A stretch of 17,198 nt of DNA from JAYWAM01 sp043782425 (GTDB lineage: Bacteria; Pseudomonadota; Gammaproteobacteria; Burkholderiales; Usitatibacteraceae), in contig JAYWAM010000102.1 in assembly GCA_043782425.1 (NCBI GenBank), forward strand, positions 1-17,198, read 5' to 3'. Position numbers and translations under genes: made by a program. This document shows positions 1 to 7,979 of the stretch, in pieces (within the stretch, counting starts at the first letter, position 1; every line of letters begins with the position of its first letter). The notes under the pieces are model-generated. The model did no database searches. It saw only the letters and a list, made by a program, of their open reading frames with translations, and had not been told where the DNA came from.

Positions 1-585
1 TTCAATCCTTGCACTGCGCCTTGATTCCGTTGGGAACTTTAGGCGCAGCGCGCGGTGCGCGACTCGATAGAGATCAGGTCGTCTGAGAATATACTTGCCA
101 AAAAACATGTTGAGCCCGGTTAGCGCCAGCACCACGAAGCTAATCGCCATAGTCCAGTGCGCCACGCGCTCGGCGCTGTTGAAGCGCTCGATCAGACACC
201 CGGTCGGCCTGGCGTGCAGTTTGATCTGTCCTTTGGTCAGATAGAACAGCAGCAGCAGCGCCGGAACCACAAGTATCACGATGCCACCGTAAAACGTCAC
301 CGGGCCATTGCGCAGCGCACGCCATTGGCGACCGCTATCTTCAATCAATACGCCAGCTTCGCGACCGGGAACCGAGGCGTATTGCGGCAGGCGCTCAACC
401 TGGTTCCAGGCGGGCGGATTGTTCCACCCGGGCGCCGCCGTGCTGCCTGGCGGCAGCGCCGCTGCTGGCTTTGCCGCTTCGACAGGCGCGGCGGCAGACG
501 CCGCCGTCGGCTGTTGGGCTAAGGCGCTCACCGACAACACCCATCCTGCCGCCAATGCGGCGTAATACTTTGCGAATTTTGTCAT
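1..585 (-). CDS. Formate dehydrogenase gamma subunit (cytochrome b), 3'-partial or broken
   Basis: This is the N-terminal part of the membrane cytochrome b subunit that takes electrons from the beta subunit to the quinone pool. The reading frame is open from the ATG at 585 to the window edge (195 codons). Residues 1-24 look like a signal peptide ending near SALAQ. Residues 25-95 form an Ala/Pro-rich periplasmic linker. A transmembrane helix covers about 97-115. The cytochrome b core begins at ERVAHWTMAISFVVLALTGL (139-158), with H143 a likely haem ligand and GLNMFFGKYIL next. The long N-terminal extension is typical of proteobacterial gamma subunits of this type and absent from E. coli FdnI. 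An AGGAGG Shine-Dalgarno precedes the ATG, and the lipoprotein gene ends 11 nt upstream. After about residue 167 (base 84 leftward) the sequence is Arg-rich and no longer resembles the family, so the gene may be interrupted or the end of the sequence chimeric. Confidence 0.85.
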   Translation of the reverse strand, partial: MTKFAKYYAALAAGWVLSVSALAQQPTAASAAAPVEAAKPAAALPPGSTAAPGWNNPPAWNQVERLPQYASVPGREAGVLIEDSGRQWRALRNGPVTFYGGIVILVVPALLLLFYLTKGQIKLHARPTGCLIERFNSAERVAHWTMAISFVVLALTGLNMFFGKYILRRPDLYRVAHRALRLKFPTESRRSARIE

Positions 586-596
586 GACTCCTCCTA

Positions 597-836
597 TTAT
601 TTGGCGGTTTCAGTGCGCAGATACTCGTTTTGCGCGAGACTGCGTTCCTGGAGTTGCTTCTCCCACTTGGTCTTGTCAGCGCCGAACTCATTGCCGTATG
701 CGTTGACGTCATAAGGTTTTTCATCTTTTTTGTCCGCATAGACTTTCTGCGTTTTGGCCTGTTGATCGATTTCACCGCAACCTGACAAAAATACTGCGGC
801 AATATAGATCGTCGTCAATAAAGCAGTGAGTTTCAT
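597..836 (-). CDS. Small lipoprotein of the formate dehydrogenase operon
   Basis: This 79-residue protein has a type II signal peptide with lipobox LSGC (Cys20) followed by Gly, which predicts an outer-membrane or at least non-Asp-retained lipoprotein. The mature part is short, charged and rich in Lys, Asp and Gln (KVYADKKDEKPYDVNAYGNE), with no membrane segment or metal-binding motif. Its ATG overlaps the stop codon of the beta subunit gene by 4 nt (ATGA), and the gamma gene begins 11 nt after its stop, so it is translationally coupled inside the fdh operon. Function unknown. From position it may help assemble or anchor the complex at the membrane; this is inference only. Confidence 0.8.
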   Translation of the reverse strand: MKLTALLTTIYIAAVFLSGCGEIDQQAKTQKVYADKKDEKPYDVNAYGNEFGADKTKWEKQLQERSLAQNEYLRTETAK

Positions 837-1459
837 GCTTTGGGTCCTTTCTCCGTAGGTGTGCTAGTGTCCTTGCCTTGACCGTAAGCCATGTCCCAAC
901 CCCAGATTTCTTCTCCCTTGCCGCGGCGCGTGACGCGCGTGCGATAAATCGAAGTGATGGCGTCGTGATCCCCAGCCAGCAAGGCCTTGGTCGAGCACAT
1001 TTCGGCACACGCCGGTAGCTTGCCTTCGGCCAGGCGATTGCGACCGTATTTCTTGAACTCCTCGGGCGAGTTGTTGACTTCCGGCCCGCCGGCGCAGTAG
1101 GTGCACTTGTCCATCTTGCCGCGCAGGCCAAAAGCGCCCGTCTGCGGGAACTGTGGCGCGCCGAACGGGCAGGCGTAGAAGCAATAGCCGCAGCCGATGC
1201 ACATGTCTTTATCGTGCAGCACCACGCCGTCTTCGGTTTTGTAAAAACAATCGACCGGACACACCGCCATGCACGGCGCATCGCTACAGTGCATACACGC
1301 CACCGAAATTGAACGCTCACCCGGCTTGCCGTCATTGACCGTGACGAGACGGCGGCGATTCACGCCCCACGGCACTTCGTGTTCGCTTTTGCACGCCGTG
1401 GTGCAGCCATTACATTCGATGCAGCGTTCCGCATCACAAATAAATTTCATTCTTGCCAT
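833..1459 (-). CDS. fdh3B: Formate dehydrogenase beta subunit, four [4Fe-4S] clusters
   Basis: This is the electron-transfer subunit that carries electrons from the catalytic subunit to the cytochrome b subunit. It has 208 residues with four cysteine groups of the DMSO-reductase beta-subunit type: CIECNGCTTAC (13-23), CMHCSDAPCMAVCP, CIGCGYCFYACP, and KCTYC paired with PACAEMC, giving 16 ligands. It is shorter than E. coli FdnH (about 294 residues) and lacks the C-terminal transmembrane helix, like FDH3-type beta subunits. It has no signal peptide, so export probably piggybacks on the Tat signal of the alpha subunit. The start is ATG at 1459 with AAGGAG upstream. It lies 29 nt after the alpha stop codon and overlaps the lipoprotein start by 4 nt. 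Confidence 0.95.
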   Translation of the reverse strand: MARMKFICDAERCIECNGCTTACKSEHEVPWGVNRRRLVTVNDGKPGERSISVACMHCSDAPCMAVCPVDCFYKTEDGVVLHDKDMCIGCGYCFYACPFGAPQFPQTGAFGLRGKMDKCTYCAGGPEVNNSPEEFKKYGRNRLAEGKLPACAEMCSTKALLAGDHDAITSIYRTRVTRRGKGEEIWGWDMAYGQGKDTSTPTEKGPKA

Positions 1460-1488
1460 TATCGTTTCTCCTTATCTGTAATGAGGGT

Positions 1489-4440
1489 TCAGGCGCGTTC
1501 GACCTGACACACGGTGGTTTTACTTTCCTGCATCATGGTCACCGCGTCGTAACCGTAAGTGGTGGCGGTGTTGACCGCCTCGCCGCGCACGATGGGCGCC
1601 GCGCCGTCCGGATACTTGTCGAGCAGATCCCTGCCCTGCCACCAACCGGCGAAATGGAACGGGATGAAGGTGGTTCCGGACGCCACGCGTTCGGTGATGA
1701 GCGACTTGACCTTGATGCGTGCGCCGGTGGGCGTCTTGACCCACACGAACTGCTTGTTCTTGATGCCGCGCGACTCGGCGTCTTTGGGGTTGATCTCAAC
1801 GAAGTTCTCCTGCTGCAACTCGGCGAGCCACGGATTGGAACGTGTCTCGTCGCCGCCACCCTCATATTCCACCAGGCGACCGGAAGTTAAGATCAGCGGG
1901 AAGGTCTTGCCGATATCTTTGTTCTTATCCTGCATCGTCTTGAACAACGTGGGCAGACGCCAGAAGGCTTTCTTGTCATCGTGCGTCGGGTACTTTGCCA
2001 CCATGTCTGCGCGCGGCGAATAAAGCGGTTCGCGATGCTGCGGCACGCCGTCGGGGAAGTTCCACACCACGGCGCGCGCCTTGGCGTTGCCGAACGGGTG
2101 GCAACCGTGATTCTTCATCACCACACGTTGAATGCCGCCGGAAAGATCGGTCTTCCAGTTCTTGCCCTCAGCGGCCTGCATTTCTTCTGCGCTCAGCTCA
2201 CTCCACCAGCCGAGTTTCTTCATCAGTACATGATCGAACTCGGGATAACCGGTGGTGATGTCGGCGCCCAGCGAATGCGAGCCGTCTTCTGCCAGCAGGT
2301 TGACGCCATCCTTGTCCACACCGAAGTTGGCGCGAAAGTTACCGCCACCGTCCATCACATGACGCGTCGTCTGGTAGAGATTGGGCGAGCCGGGGTGTTT
2401 GAGCGCGGCATTGCCGTAACACGGCCACGGCAGGCCGAAGTAGTCGCCATTAATGTTGTAGCCGCTCTCCTTGTCGATAACGTCCTTGGTGCAGCGCAAG
2501 GTCTTGACATCGAAGTGCTGCATGTTGCGCATGTGCGCCTTGAGGCGCTCGGGCGACTGGCCGGTGTAACCGATGGTCCAGGTACCGGCGTTGATTTCGC
2601 GCAGAATGTCCTCGACCAGCGGCTCTTCGTAGCCAGTCTTTGCCACCACCGCGATGTTCTGTTTGCCATTTGCTTTACCGACGAGCTGATCGGCGAAACC
2701 GAGTTTCTTGGCCAGCTCGTACATGATGGCGTGGTCGGGGCGTGACTCGAACAGCGGCTCGATCACTTTTTCGCGCCACTGCAGCGAACGGTTGGAAGCT
2801 GTCACCGAACCGACGCACTCGAACTGCGTCGCTGCGGGCAGCAAATACACGCCATCCTTGCGCACATCCGCAGCCATGGCCGCCGTGGCCGAGGGATAAG
2901 GATCGATCACCACCAGCAAATCGAGTTTTTTCAGCGCATCGCTCATTTCGAGACCGCGCGTCTGCGAATTGGGTGCATGGCCCCAGAACACCATAGCTCG
3001 CAGGTTGGAATCCTGGTCTATGTGTTCATTTTTTTCCAGCACACCATCGATCCAGCGCGATACCGTCATGCCGGATTTTTCCATCATCGCTTTGGATGCG
3101 TAGCGGCCCTTGATCCACTCATAATCGACATTCCACACCTTGGCCCAGTGTTTCCACGAGCCCTCCGCCAAACCGTAGTAACCGGGCAGTGAATCGGGAT
3201 TGGGGCCTATGTCTGTCGCGCCTTGCACGTTGTCATGGCCGCGGAAAATATTGGCGCCGCCGCCGGGCACGCCGATATTGCCCAACGCCAGTTGGAGTAT
3301 GCACGAGGCGCGCACGATGGCGTTGCCGATGGTGTGCTGCGTCTGCCCCATGCACCATACGACAGTCGAAGGGCGGTTCTTGGCCATCGTTTCCGCCACC
3401 TTGTAAACCTCGGCCTCGGGCACGCCGGTGACTTCTTCCACCGCCTTGGGATACCATTTTTTCATGACATCCTCGCGCACCTTGTCCATGCCGTAAACGC
3501 GATCATTGATGTGCTGCTTGTCTTCCCAGCCGTTGCTGAAAATGTGATACAGCATGCCGAACAGGAAGGCGATATCAGCGCCGGAACGGATGCGCACAAA
3601 TTGGTCGGCCTTGGCCGCCGTGCGCGTAAAACGCGGATCGACCACTATCATCTTCGCGCCGCTTTCCTTGGCGTGCAGCATATGCAACATAGACACCGGA
3701 TGCGCCTCGGCGGCATTGGAGCCGATATACATGGCGCACTTGGTGTTTTGCATATCGTTGTAAGAATTGGTCATGGCGCCATAACCCCAGGTATTCGCCA
3801 CGCCTGCCACGGTGGTCGAGTGACAGATGCGCGCCTGATGGTCGGTGTTGTTGCTACCAAACAATGATACGAACTTGCGCATCAGATACGCCTGTTCGTT
3901 GTTGTGCTTAGACGAACCTACCCAGAACAGCGCATCGGGCCCGCTGTCCTTGCGGATTTTCAGCATGCGTTCGGAGATTTCCGCCAGCGCCGTTTCCCAG
4001 GAAATTTTCTTGTACTTGCCATCGACCAGTTTCATCGGATACTTGAGGCGGTGGTCACCGTGGCCGTGCTCGCGCGCCGCAGCGCCCTTGGCGCAGTGCG
4101 CGCCGAGGTTGATAGGCGAATCGAACACCGGCTCCTGACGCACCCACACGCCGTGTTGCACCACCGCATCGATGGCGCAACCAACCGAACAGTGAGTGCA
4201 GACGGTGCGCTTGATTTCGCTTTTAGCGCCAGCCGCAGGCGCGGCGCTCGCCGCCTGCGCTTTGCCCATCATGCTAAAAGGCAACTGGCTGGCCCACGCC
4301 AGCGCGCTTCCCGCGCCGACGCTCACGCCGGAGCGCTTGAGAAATGCACGTCTATCCAAAGTGGTTGCGCCCAGGGCGGTGGCCGCCCTGGAAAGCGCAC
4401 CACGCTCCGCTGCCATTGTCGTTTTTTTAGTCAGCAACAT
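1489..4440 (-). CDS. fdhA: Formate dehydrogenase catalytic (alpha) subunit, Tat-exported, Cys form
   Basis: This is the molybdenum or tungsten bis-MGD enzyme that oxidises formate to CO2 on the periplasmic side. The 983-residue form from the ATG at 4440 has AGGAGA 7 nt upstream; the frame also extends to a TTG at 4455, which is less likely. Visible features are a Tat signal with DRRAFLKRSG (about 29-38) and a hydrophobic run, one [4Fe-4S] site CTHCSVGC plus Cys116 (81, 84, 88, 116), and the active-site segment HQARICHSTTVAG with Cys206-His207. E. coli FdnG has selenocysteine at that cysteine. Further family segments include GSNAAEAHP, VVDPRFTRTAAKADQFVRIRSG, GHDNVQGATDIGPNPDSLPGY and, near the C-terminus, LILTSGRLVEYEGGG. 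Full-length (FdnG about 1015). It is the second gene of the structural operon, 11 nt after the Tat-target gene. Confidence 0.96.
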   Translation of the reverse strand: MLLTKKTTMAAERGALSRAATALGATTLDRRAFLKRSGVSVGAGSALAWASQLPFSMMGKAQAASAAPAAGAKSEIKRTVCTHCSVGCAIDAVVQHGVWVRQEPVFDSPINLGAHCAKGAAAREHGHGDHRLKYPMKLVDGKYKKISWETALAEISERMLKIRKDSGPDALFWVGSSKHNNEQAYLMRKFVSLFGSNNTDHQARICHSTTVAGVANTWGYGAMTNSYNDMQNTKCAMYIGSNAAEAHPVSMLHMLHAKESGAKMIVVDPRFTRTAAKADQFVRIRSGADIAFLFGMLYHIFSNGWEDKQHINDRVYGMDKVREDVMKKWYPKAVEEVTGVPEAEVYKVAETMAKNRPSTVVWCMGQTQHTIGNAIVRASCILQLALGNIGVPGGGANIFRGHDNVQGATDIGPNPDSLPGYYGLAEGSWKHWAKVWNVDYEWIKGRYASKAMMEKSGMTVSRWIDGVLEKNEHIDQDSNLRAMVFWGHAPNSQTRGLEMSDALKKLDLLVVIDPYPSATAAMAADVRKDGVYLLPAATQFECVGSVTASNRSLQWREKVIEPLFESRPDHAIMYELAKKLGFADQLVGKANGKQNIAVVAKTGYEEPLVEDILREINAGTWTIGYTGQSPERLKAHMRNMQHFDVKTLRCTKDVIDKESGYNINGDYFGLPWPCYGNAALKHPGSPNLYQTTRHVMDGGGNFRANFGVDKDGVNLLAEDGSHSLGADITTGYPEFDHVLMKKLGWWSELSAEEMQAAEGKNWKTDLSGGIQRVVMKNHGCHPFGNAKARAVVWNFPDGVPQHREPLYSPRADMVAKYPTHDDKKAFWRLPTLFKTMQDKNKDIGKTFPLILTSGRLVEYEGGGDETRSNPWLAELQQENFVEINPKDAESRGIKNKQFVWVKTPTGARIKVKSLITERVASGTTFIPFHFAGWWQGRDLLDKYPDGAAPIVRGEAVNTATTYGYDAVTMMQESKTTVCQVERA

Positions 4441-4451
4441 GATTGCTCTCC

Positions 4452-4664
4452 TCAAATCAAGGTGGACTTGTAATACTTCTCGATATGCGCAGAGACGTGA
4501 TAGCCCTGCACTTCAGGCTTCACTGGGGCAACTGCAAGGGCGACGGCGGGATCAGTACGATTCCCCGCCTTAACGGCAACTAGCAGCGCCGCAGCGCCTG
4601 CGCTACCCGTACCTGCCGCAAGAAGAAAACGCCTGCGGTTCAATTTCACTTTGCTGTTTTTCAT
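4452..4664 (-). CDS. Formate dehydrogenase region Tat-target protein (FdhX-like)
   Basis: This 70-residue protein begins with a clear twin-arginine signal, LNRRRFLLAAGTGSAGAAAL, then carries only about 35 residues ending in YHVSAHIEKYYKSTLI. It matches the small proteins annotated as formate dehydrogenase region Tat target, which typically sit just upstream of the catalytic subunit. It heads the structural operon: the ATG at 4664 is preceded by AAGGAGAAG, and the alpha subunit starts 11 nt after its stop, whose bases lie next to the alpha Shine-Dalgarno. The role is not established for this family. Export with, or maturation of, the alpha subunit is inferred from the constant gene neighbourhood. 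Confidence 0.85.
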   Translation of the reverse strand: MKNSKVKLNRRRFLLAAGTGSAGAAALLVAVKAGNRTDPAVALAVAPVKPEVQGYHVSAHIEKYYKSTLI

Positions 4665-4713
4665 GTCGCTTCTCCTTTTCGTCTGGAACGAAAAATCCTG
4701 CTAATTGCCAACT

Positions 4714-4807
4714 AAAAAAAACAATCTCGCGCCAAGACGCCAAGACGCAAAGGGTTAAACCTAATCTTCATTTCGCTTTTCTTGGCGTCTTTGCGTCTTG
4801 GCGCGAG
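4714..4807 (-). terminator. Rho-independent terminator built from a large imperfect inverted repeat
   Basis: Two 27-nt arms (4726-4752 and 4781-4807) are inverted copies of each other with 25 of 27 bases matching, separated by 28 nt. The arms contain the tandem motif CCAAGACG CCAAGACG. Read on the minus strand, the hairpin is followed after 4 nt by eight consecutive T (4721-4714). It lies 30 nt past the stop of the TorD-like gene (4838) and 50 nt before the start of the Tat-target gene (4664). It therefore probably ends the accessory transcript and separates it from the structural fdh operon. The arm motif resembles dispersed repeats seen in many bacterial genomes; that is recollection, not a search. 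Confidence 0.7.
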
Positions 4808-4837
4808 CCGCTTTTCTCCTTCATGTGCAATATCTGA

Positions 4838-5482
4838 CTAATCAATCTCAAACGCCGCAATCTCAATCTCAAAAAACGCCTGCGCAAAATTTGCCACGCG
4901 CTTATAAAAATTCGCCTTTTCAGCTTGCTTCACTGCCTGACAGAATTGCAACACCCAGGGCTGTAGATGGGCCGCGAAAAATGCCTTTTGCGCAGCAATA
5001 CCGGCAGGCAGGGTTTCATTATCGCCAACAATCAGGAAACGCATCACATCGCACAGCGCGGCAATGTGGTCCTCGGTTTCAAGCACCGCTGAACTGCGCG
5101 CCAGCCCCAATACGGCAAGGTCGGCGCGCAACTGCGCGAGGGGTTTTTCGTGCATGAAGCCGGTCAAATAGTAAGATGCAAATGGCATCACGTCTGAGCG
5201 TCCTACGCTGACGAAAAGCTGGTTAAATTCGTCCTCAAGCTCCGCTGCACTGACAGCACCTGCCGCAGCCGCCAGACCGCGCCAGCTCTCGAGCAAGGGG
5301 GAGTCTGCGCTTTGCATATCAGCATCAGACTCTGGCGCAATCACTATGCTGCGTAACAGGCGCTCATCTGCCGGGGCAAAGAAAAGCCGCGCCAGGAGGG
5401 CGTAAAAGTCCGCGCGGCTCTGATCCTCTTGCGACAAGCGCGCAGAGACAAACGCAGCACGTTGCGCGGTAGTGGTAGTCAT
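4838..5482 (-). CDS. TorD/DmsD-family molybdoenzyme chaperone
   Basis: This 214-residue cytoplasmic all-helical protein belongs to the redox-enzyme maturation chaperones, which bind Tat signals of molybdoenzymes and hold the apo-enzyme until cofactor is loaded. Supporting motifs are LEDEFNQLFVSVGRSDVMP (82-100), followed by the family's ASYYLTG segment, and ETEDHIAALCDVMRFLI (135-151), the conserved E-x-D-H-I signature. Length is normal for the family (about 180-230). The ATG overlaps the stop of the polyferredoxin gene by 4 nt (ATGA), so the two are coupled. It is the last gene before the terminator. The likely client is the alpha subunit encoded just downstream. Confidence 0.88.
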   Translation of the reverse strand: MTTTTAQRAAFVSARLSQEDQSRADFYALLARLFFAPADERLLRSIVIAPESDADMQSADSPLLESWRGLAAAAGAVSAAELEDEFNQLFVSVGRSDVMPFASYYLTGFMHEKPLAQLRADLAVLGLARSSAVLETEDHIAALCDVMRFLIVGDNETLPAGIAAQKAFFAAHLQPWVLQFCQAVKQAEKANFYKRVANFAQAFFEIEIAAFEID

Positions 5483-7284
5483 CGGATTACTTTGCCGCTG
5501 AGTATCGACATCTCATGGGGATTGCTCATCATGTCTGCGACGCGGCAGTCGGCGCACATTTGCAAACGTCGCAACTTACCTTCACCGGCAAACATGGAAT
5601 GCCCGGAGAGCTTGCCGAGCATGCTGGCGACCATCTGCTTGGTCCCGATAGCTTTGCCGCAGACGACACAATGGAACGGTTCGGCTTCGGCGAGAATCAC
5701 TTCCTGCTTCCACTGCGGCGTCAGCAGCAGGCGCGGTGTCAGAGTGATAGCGCCCTCAGGACAGGTGTTTTCACACAAGCCACATTGCACACAATTTCTT
5801 TCCACAAATTTGAGGCGCGGGGTGTCGGGTGAATCCATCAGCGCCGATTCGGGGCAGGCGCCGACGCACGCCATGCACAGCGTGCATTTCGCCGTATCGA
5901 CATTGACACGGCCATAAGGCGCGCCTTTTGGCAAAGCGATTTCCTGTTGCGCTAAGGGTGCATGCTTCGCCAAGTGTTCGATGGCGAATTCGAGCGTGCT
6001 GCGTTTGTCGTTGGAAAGATTGTAGGTTGCAACGCTGGATGGCAAGTCTGCCGGCGCGATGCCTGCCAGCGCTGTCTCGAGCTGCGGCGCGCTGTGCACT
6101 TCGAGCAATGAAAAATGCGCGCCTTTATAGCCAAGTGCGTTGAGGATAGTCTGCGCAAAGCCCATTTGCCGCTGCAATGCCTGGGAATATTCGGGCGCTT
6201 CGCTGCCGGTCGAAAGCATAGCGATGTGCGAAGCGCCATAACACACCGCCCCCAGCAACAGATCAATGCCGCTGGAGGCGATATGCCAGGTTTCAATGGG
6301 GATGACATGGCCCGGCAGACCCGCACACTGCTTGGCCGAGTGGGCGAGCAGCTCGCGCCCGTCAGTACCGTTGTGCAACAACAGGCAGGCATTCTTGCCG
6401 CCCGCCGCTGTATAACTGTTGAGCAGTGTCTTGATCTGCGCACCCCGGTCGGCAACGCGCGGGTATTGATAACTCATTGCGCCCGACGGGCATACTGTGG
6501 CGCAGGCGCCGCAACCCATGCAAAGATGGGCATCGACTTTGACATGGTCACGGTCGGCAGAAATCGCGGCGGTGGAGCACACCTCGATGCATAGATTGCA
6601 GCCTGGTTTCTGCGAACGGCTGTGCGCGCAGATTTTTTCTTTATACGCAAAAAATTTGGGCTTCTCGAACTCACCCACCATTTGCACCAGTTCCAGGCAC
6701 GCCGCCTCAAGTTTGGCAAGATCGCGGCCGACGGCAAAATAACCTTGCGGCGGCTGGTGCATTCTGAAGGCGGCAGGAATGGAAAAATCCAGCACCAGAT
6801 CGAAATACCCGCTATAGAGTTTGCGTGCGGCATCAAACTGCACGACCGGCGCGTCGCCGCTACTGGCGAGCACCACTGGCTCGGTGGATTTCGTGGCCGA
6901 CAATGCAACGCCGCTCCCCGTCCAACTCGCCTCGAAAGCGCCCAGATAACCTTTGAGCGACTGTAACGCGCCACTCCAGCTTAGAAAGCCCGGCGCAGCG
7001 ATCATCCCGGTGGGGGATGGGCACAGCACGTGTACATCAAGATCGCCCTTGAGTCTTGCGGCGCTAGTCAACGCAGCCTCGCGCGCCGCATCCGGTCCGG
7101 TAATCAGCAACCTGCCACGCGAAACATAACTGATGCTGGCGACCGGCTCAGGTTCGGCAAGAGAGGAAAGGGCGGCCAGCGCTGCAATCTTGGCGGCAGC
7201 AAGGGCAGGATCGACAGACCATCCGCAGTGCTGTAAACGCTCCCCCTCTTTTACAGCGGCAGATGAGTTTAGTTCATCATTCAA
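5479..7284 (-). CDS. Polyferredoxin-like 4Fe-4S protein of the formate dehydrogenase locus
   Basis: This is a 601-residue soluble protein with no signal peptide or membrane segment, so it is probably cytoplasmic. It has two pairs of ferredoxin motifs: C219/229/232/236 (unusual C-x9-C spacing) with C255/258/261/265 (CMGCGACATVCP), and C467/470/473/477 (CTLCMACVGACP) with C498/501/504/508 (CVQCGLCENTCP). A C-terminal zinc-ribbon or rubredoxin-like set follows: CVVC (539/542) and CADC (577/580). Residues 298-400 form an alpha/beta segment between the pairs. Proteins of this design recur beside formate dehydrogenase genes in betaproteobacteria; their role, perhaps electron supply during maturation, is not known to me. 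The start is TTG at 7284, because no ATG or GTG lies in frame upstream before a stop, and there is no good Shine-Dalgarno. The 119 nt upstream, before the DUF3306 stop, hold no other gene I can support. Confidence 0.85.
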   Translation of the reverse strand: MNDELNSSAAVKEGERLQHCGWSVDPALAAAKIAALAALSSLAEPEPVASISYVSRGRLLITGPDAAREAALTSAARLKGDLDVHVLCPSPTGMIAAPGFLSWSGALQSLKGYLGAFEASWTGSGVALSATKSTEPVVLASSGDAPVVQFDAARKLYSGYFDLVLDFSIPAAFRMHQPPQGYFAVGRDLAKLEAACLELVQMVGEFEKPKFFAYKEKICAHSRSQKPGCNLCIEVCSTAAISADRDHVKVDAHLCMGCGACATVCPSGAMSYQYPRVADRGAQIKTLLNSYTAAGGKNACLLLHNGTDGRELLAHSAKQCAGLPGHVIPIETWHIASSGIDLLLGAVCYGASHIAMLSTGSEAPEYSQALQRQMGFAQTILNALGYKGAHFSLLEVHSAPQLETALAGIAPADLPSSVATYNLSNDKRSTLEFAIEHLAKHAPLAQQEIALPKGAPYGRVNVDTAKCTLCMACVGACPESALMDSPDTPRLKFVERNCVQCGLCENTCPEGAITLTPRLLLTPQWKQEVILAEAEPFHCVVCGKAIGTKQMVASMLGKLSGHSMFAGEGKLRRLQMCADCRVADMMSNPHEMSILSGKVIR

Positions 7285-7403
7285 GAGGCATTTTCGAAAC
7301 CGCTTACGCAGCCATCGCTCCCATGGTTGATTGCGGATATTACTGCCTGCCAGGATTTTGCATAGACTACACCATTAATTTTTCTTATGTGAATAGTATT
7401 GTG

Positions 7404-7979
7404 TCAGGGGGCGCAATTCAAACTGATTTTTTGCGCCTCTGTGTCGGTTTGTTCTAATAGGAGTTCGCTGCCGGGTTTGATTTCAGGTGCTTGTGCAATG
7501 GTTACCACATCCTCGCTTGTCGGCTCCTTGCGCGCTTCCTCATCGTCACACAGAAACAGGCTTTTAGCCTGGTTAAGCTGGCGCAGCATTTCTGCTGGAA
7601 TCGGATCGGGCTGGGAATAATCACCGATGTAAATATCCAGCCCATCCATGACGTTATAGTGCGGATCCTTGAACAGCACTTTAAGCGCCTGGTTTTTGAG
7701 GTGCGAATCTACTTCGGGCTTGAAAAAGGGTGCGAAGTCAGATTGCGGCGTCAGGCTTTGTATTGTCGGGAGTTTTTCCTGCGGCACACTGCTGGCAGGC
7801 GGTGCAGTCGCCGCGCCATCACTAATCACGGGTTCTGATTCAAGCAGAGGGCTTTTCTGCGGTGCGGCGGCAGGCGCATCTGCTTGCGCTTGCAGCTTGC
7901 GGCGCGACCAGCGTGAGAAAAAAGACGCCTTGGTGTCTTCCTTCGTGTCTTTGTTCGTGTCTTCAGCGGACATATTCAC
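7404..7979 (-). CDS. DUF3306 family protein
   Basis: This 191-residue soluble protein carries FFSRWSRRK near the N-terminus (20-28), a Pro/Ala-rich linker (30-75), then the family core LTPQSDFAPFFKPEVD (76-91) and LKVLFKDPHYNVMDGLDIYIGDYS (99-122). The tail is acidic. DUF3306 genes typically pair with DUF3305 beside formate dehydrogenase or related molybdoenzyme genes; the molecular role is unknown. The start is GTG at 7979, overlapping the DUF3305 stop (GTGA); an ATG two codons later (7973) is the alternative. The N-terminus contains a short tandem DTK/EDTK repeat. Confidence 0.85.
   Translation of the reverse strand: MNMSAEDTNKDTKEDTKASFFSRWSRRKLQAQADAPAAAPQKSPLLESEPVISDGAATAPPASSVPQEKLPTIQSLTPQSDFAPFFKPEVDSHLKNQALKVLFKDPHYNVMDGLDIYIGDYSQPDPIPAEMLRQLNQAKSLFLCDDEEARKEPTSEDVVTIAQAPEIKPGSELLLEQTDTEAQKISLNCAP

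Noticed and set aside
1981..2745. Long + strand open frame (254 codons) inside the alpha subunit gene
   Set aside because: It is antisense to the clearly conserved formate dehydrogenase alpha coding sequence, shows no recognisable protein and reflects high-GC antisense openness. The same holds for 3223-3867 and 3904-4473.
3810..3830. Selenocysteine at the formate dehydrogenase active site
   Set aside because: The segment ARICHSTTVAG has an ordinary cysteine codon where E. coli FdnG has UGA; there is no in-frame TGA in the gene.
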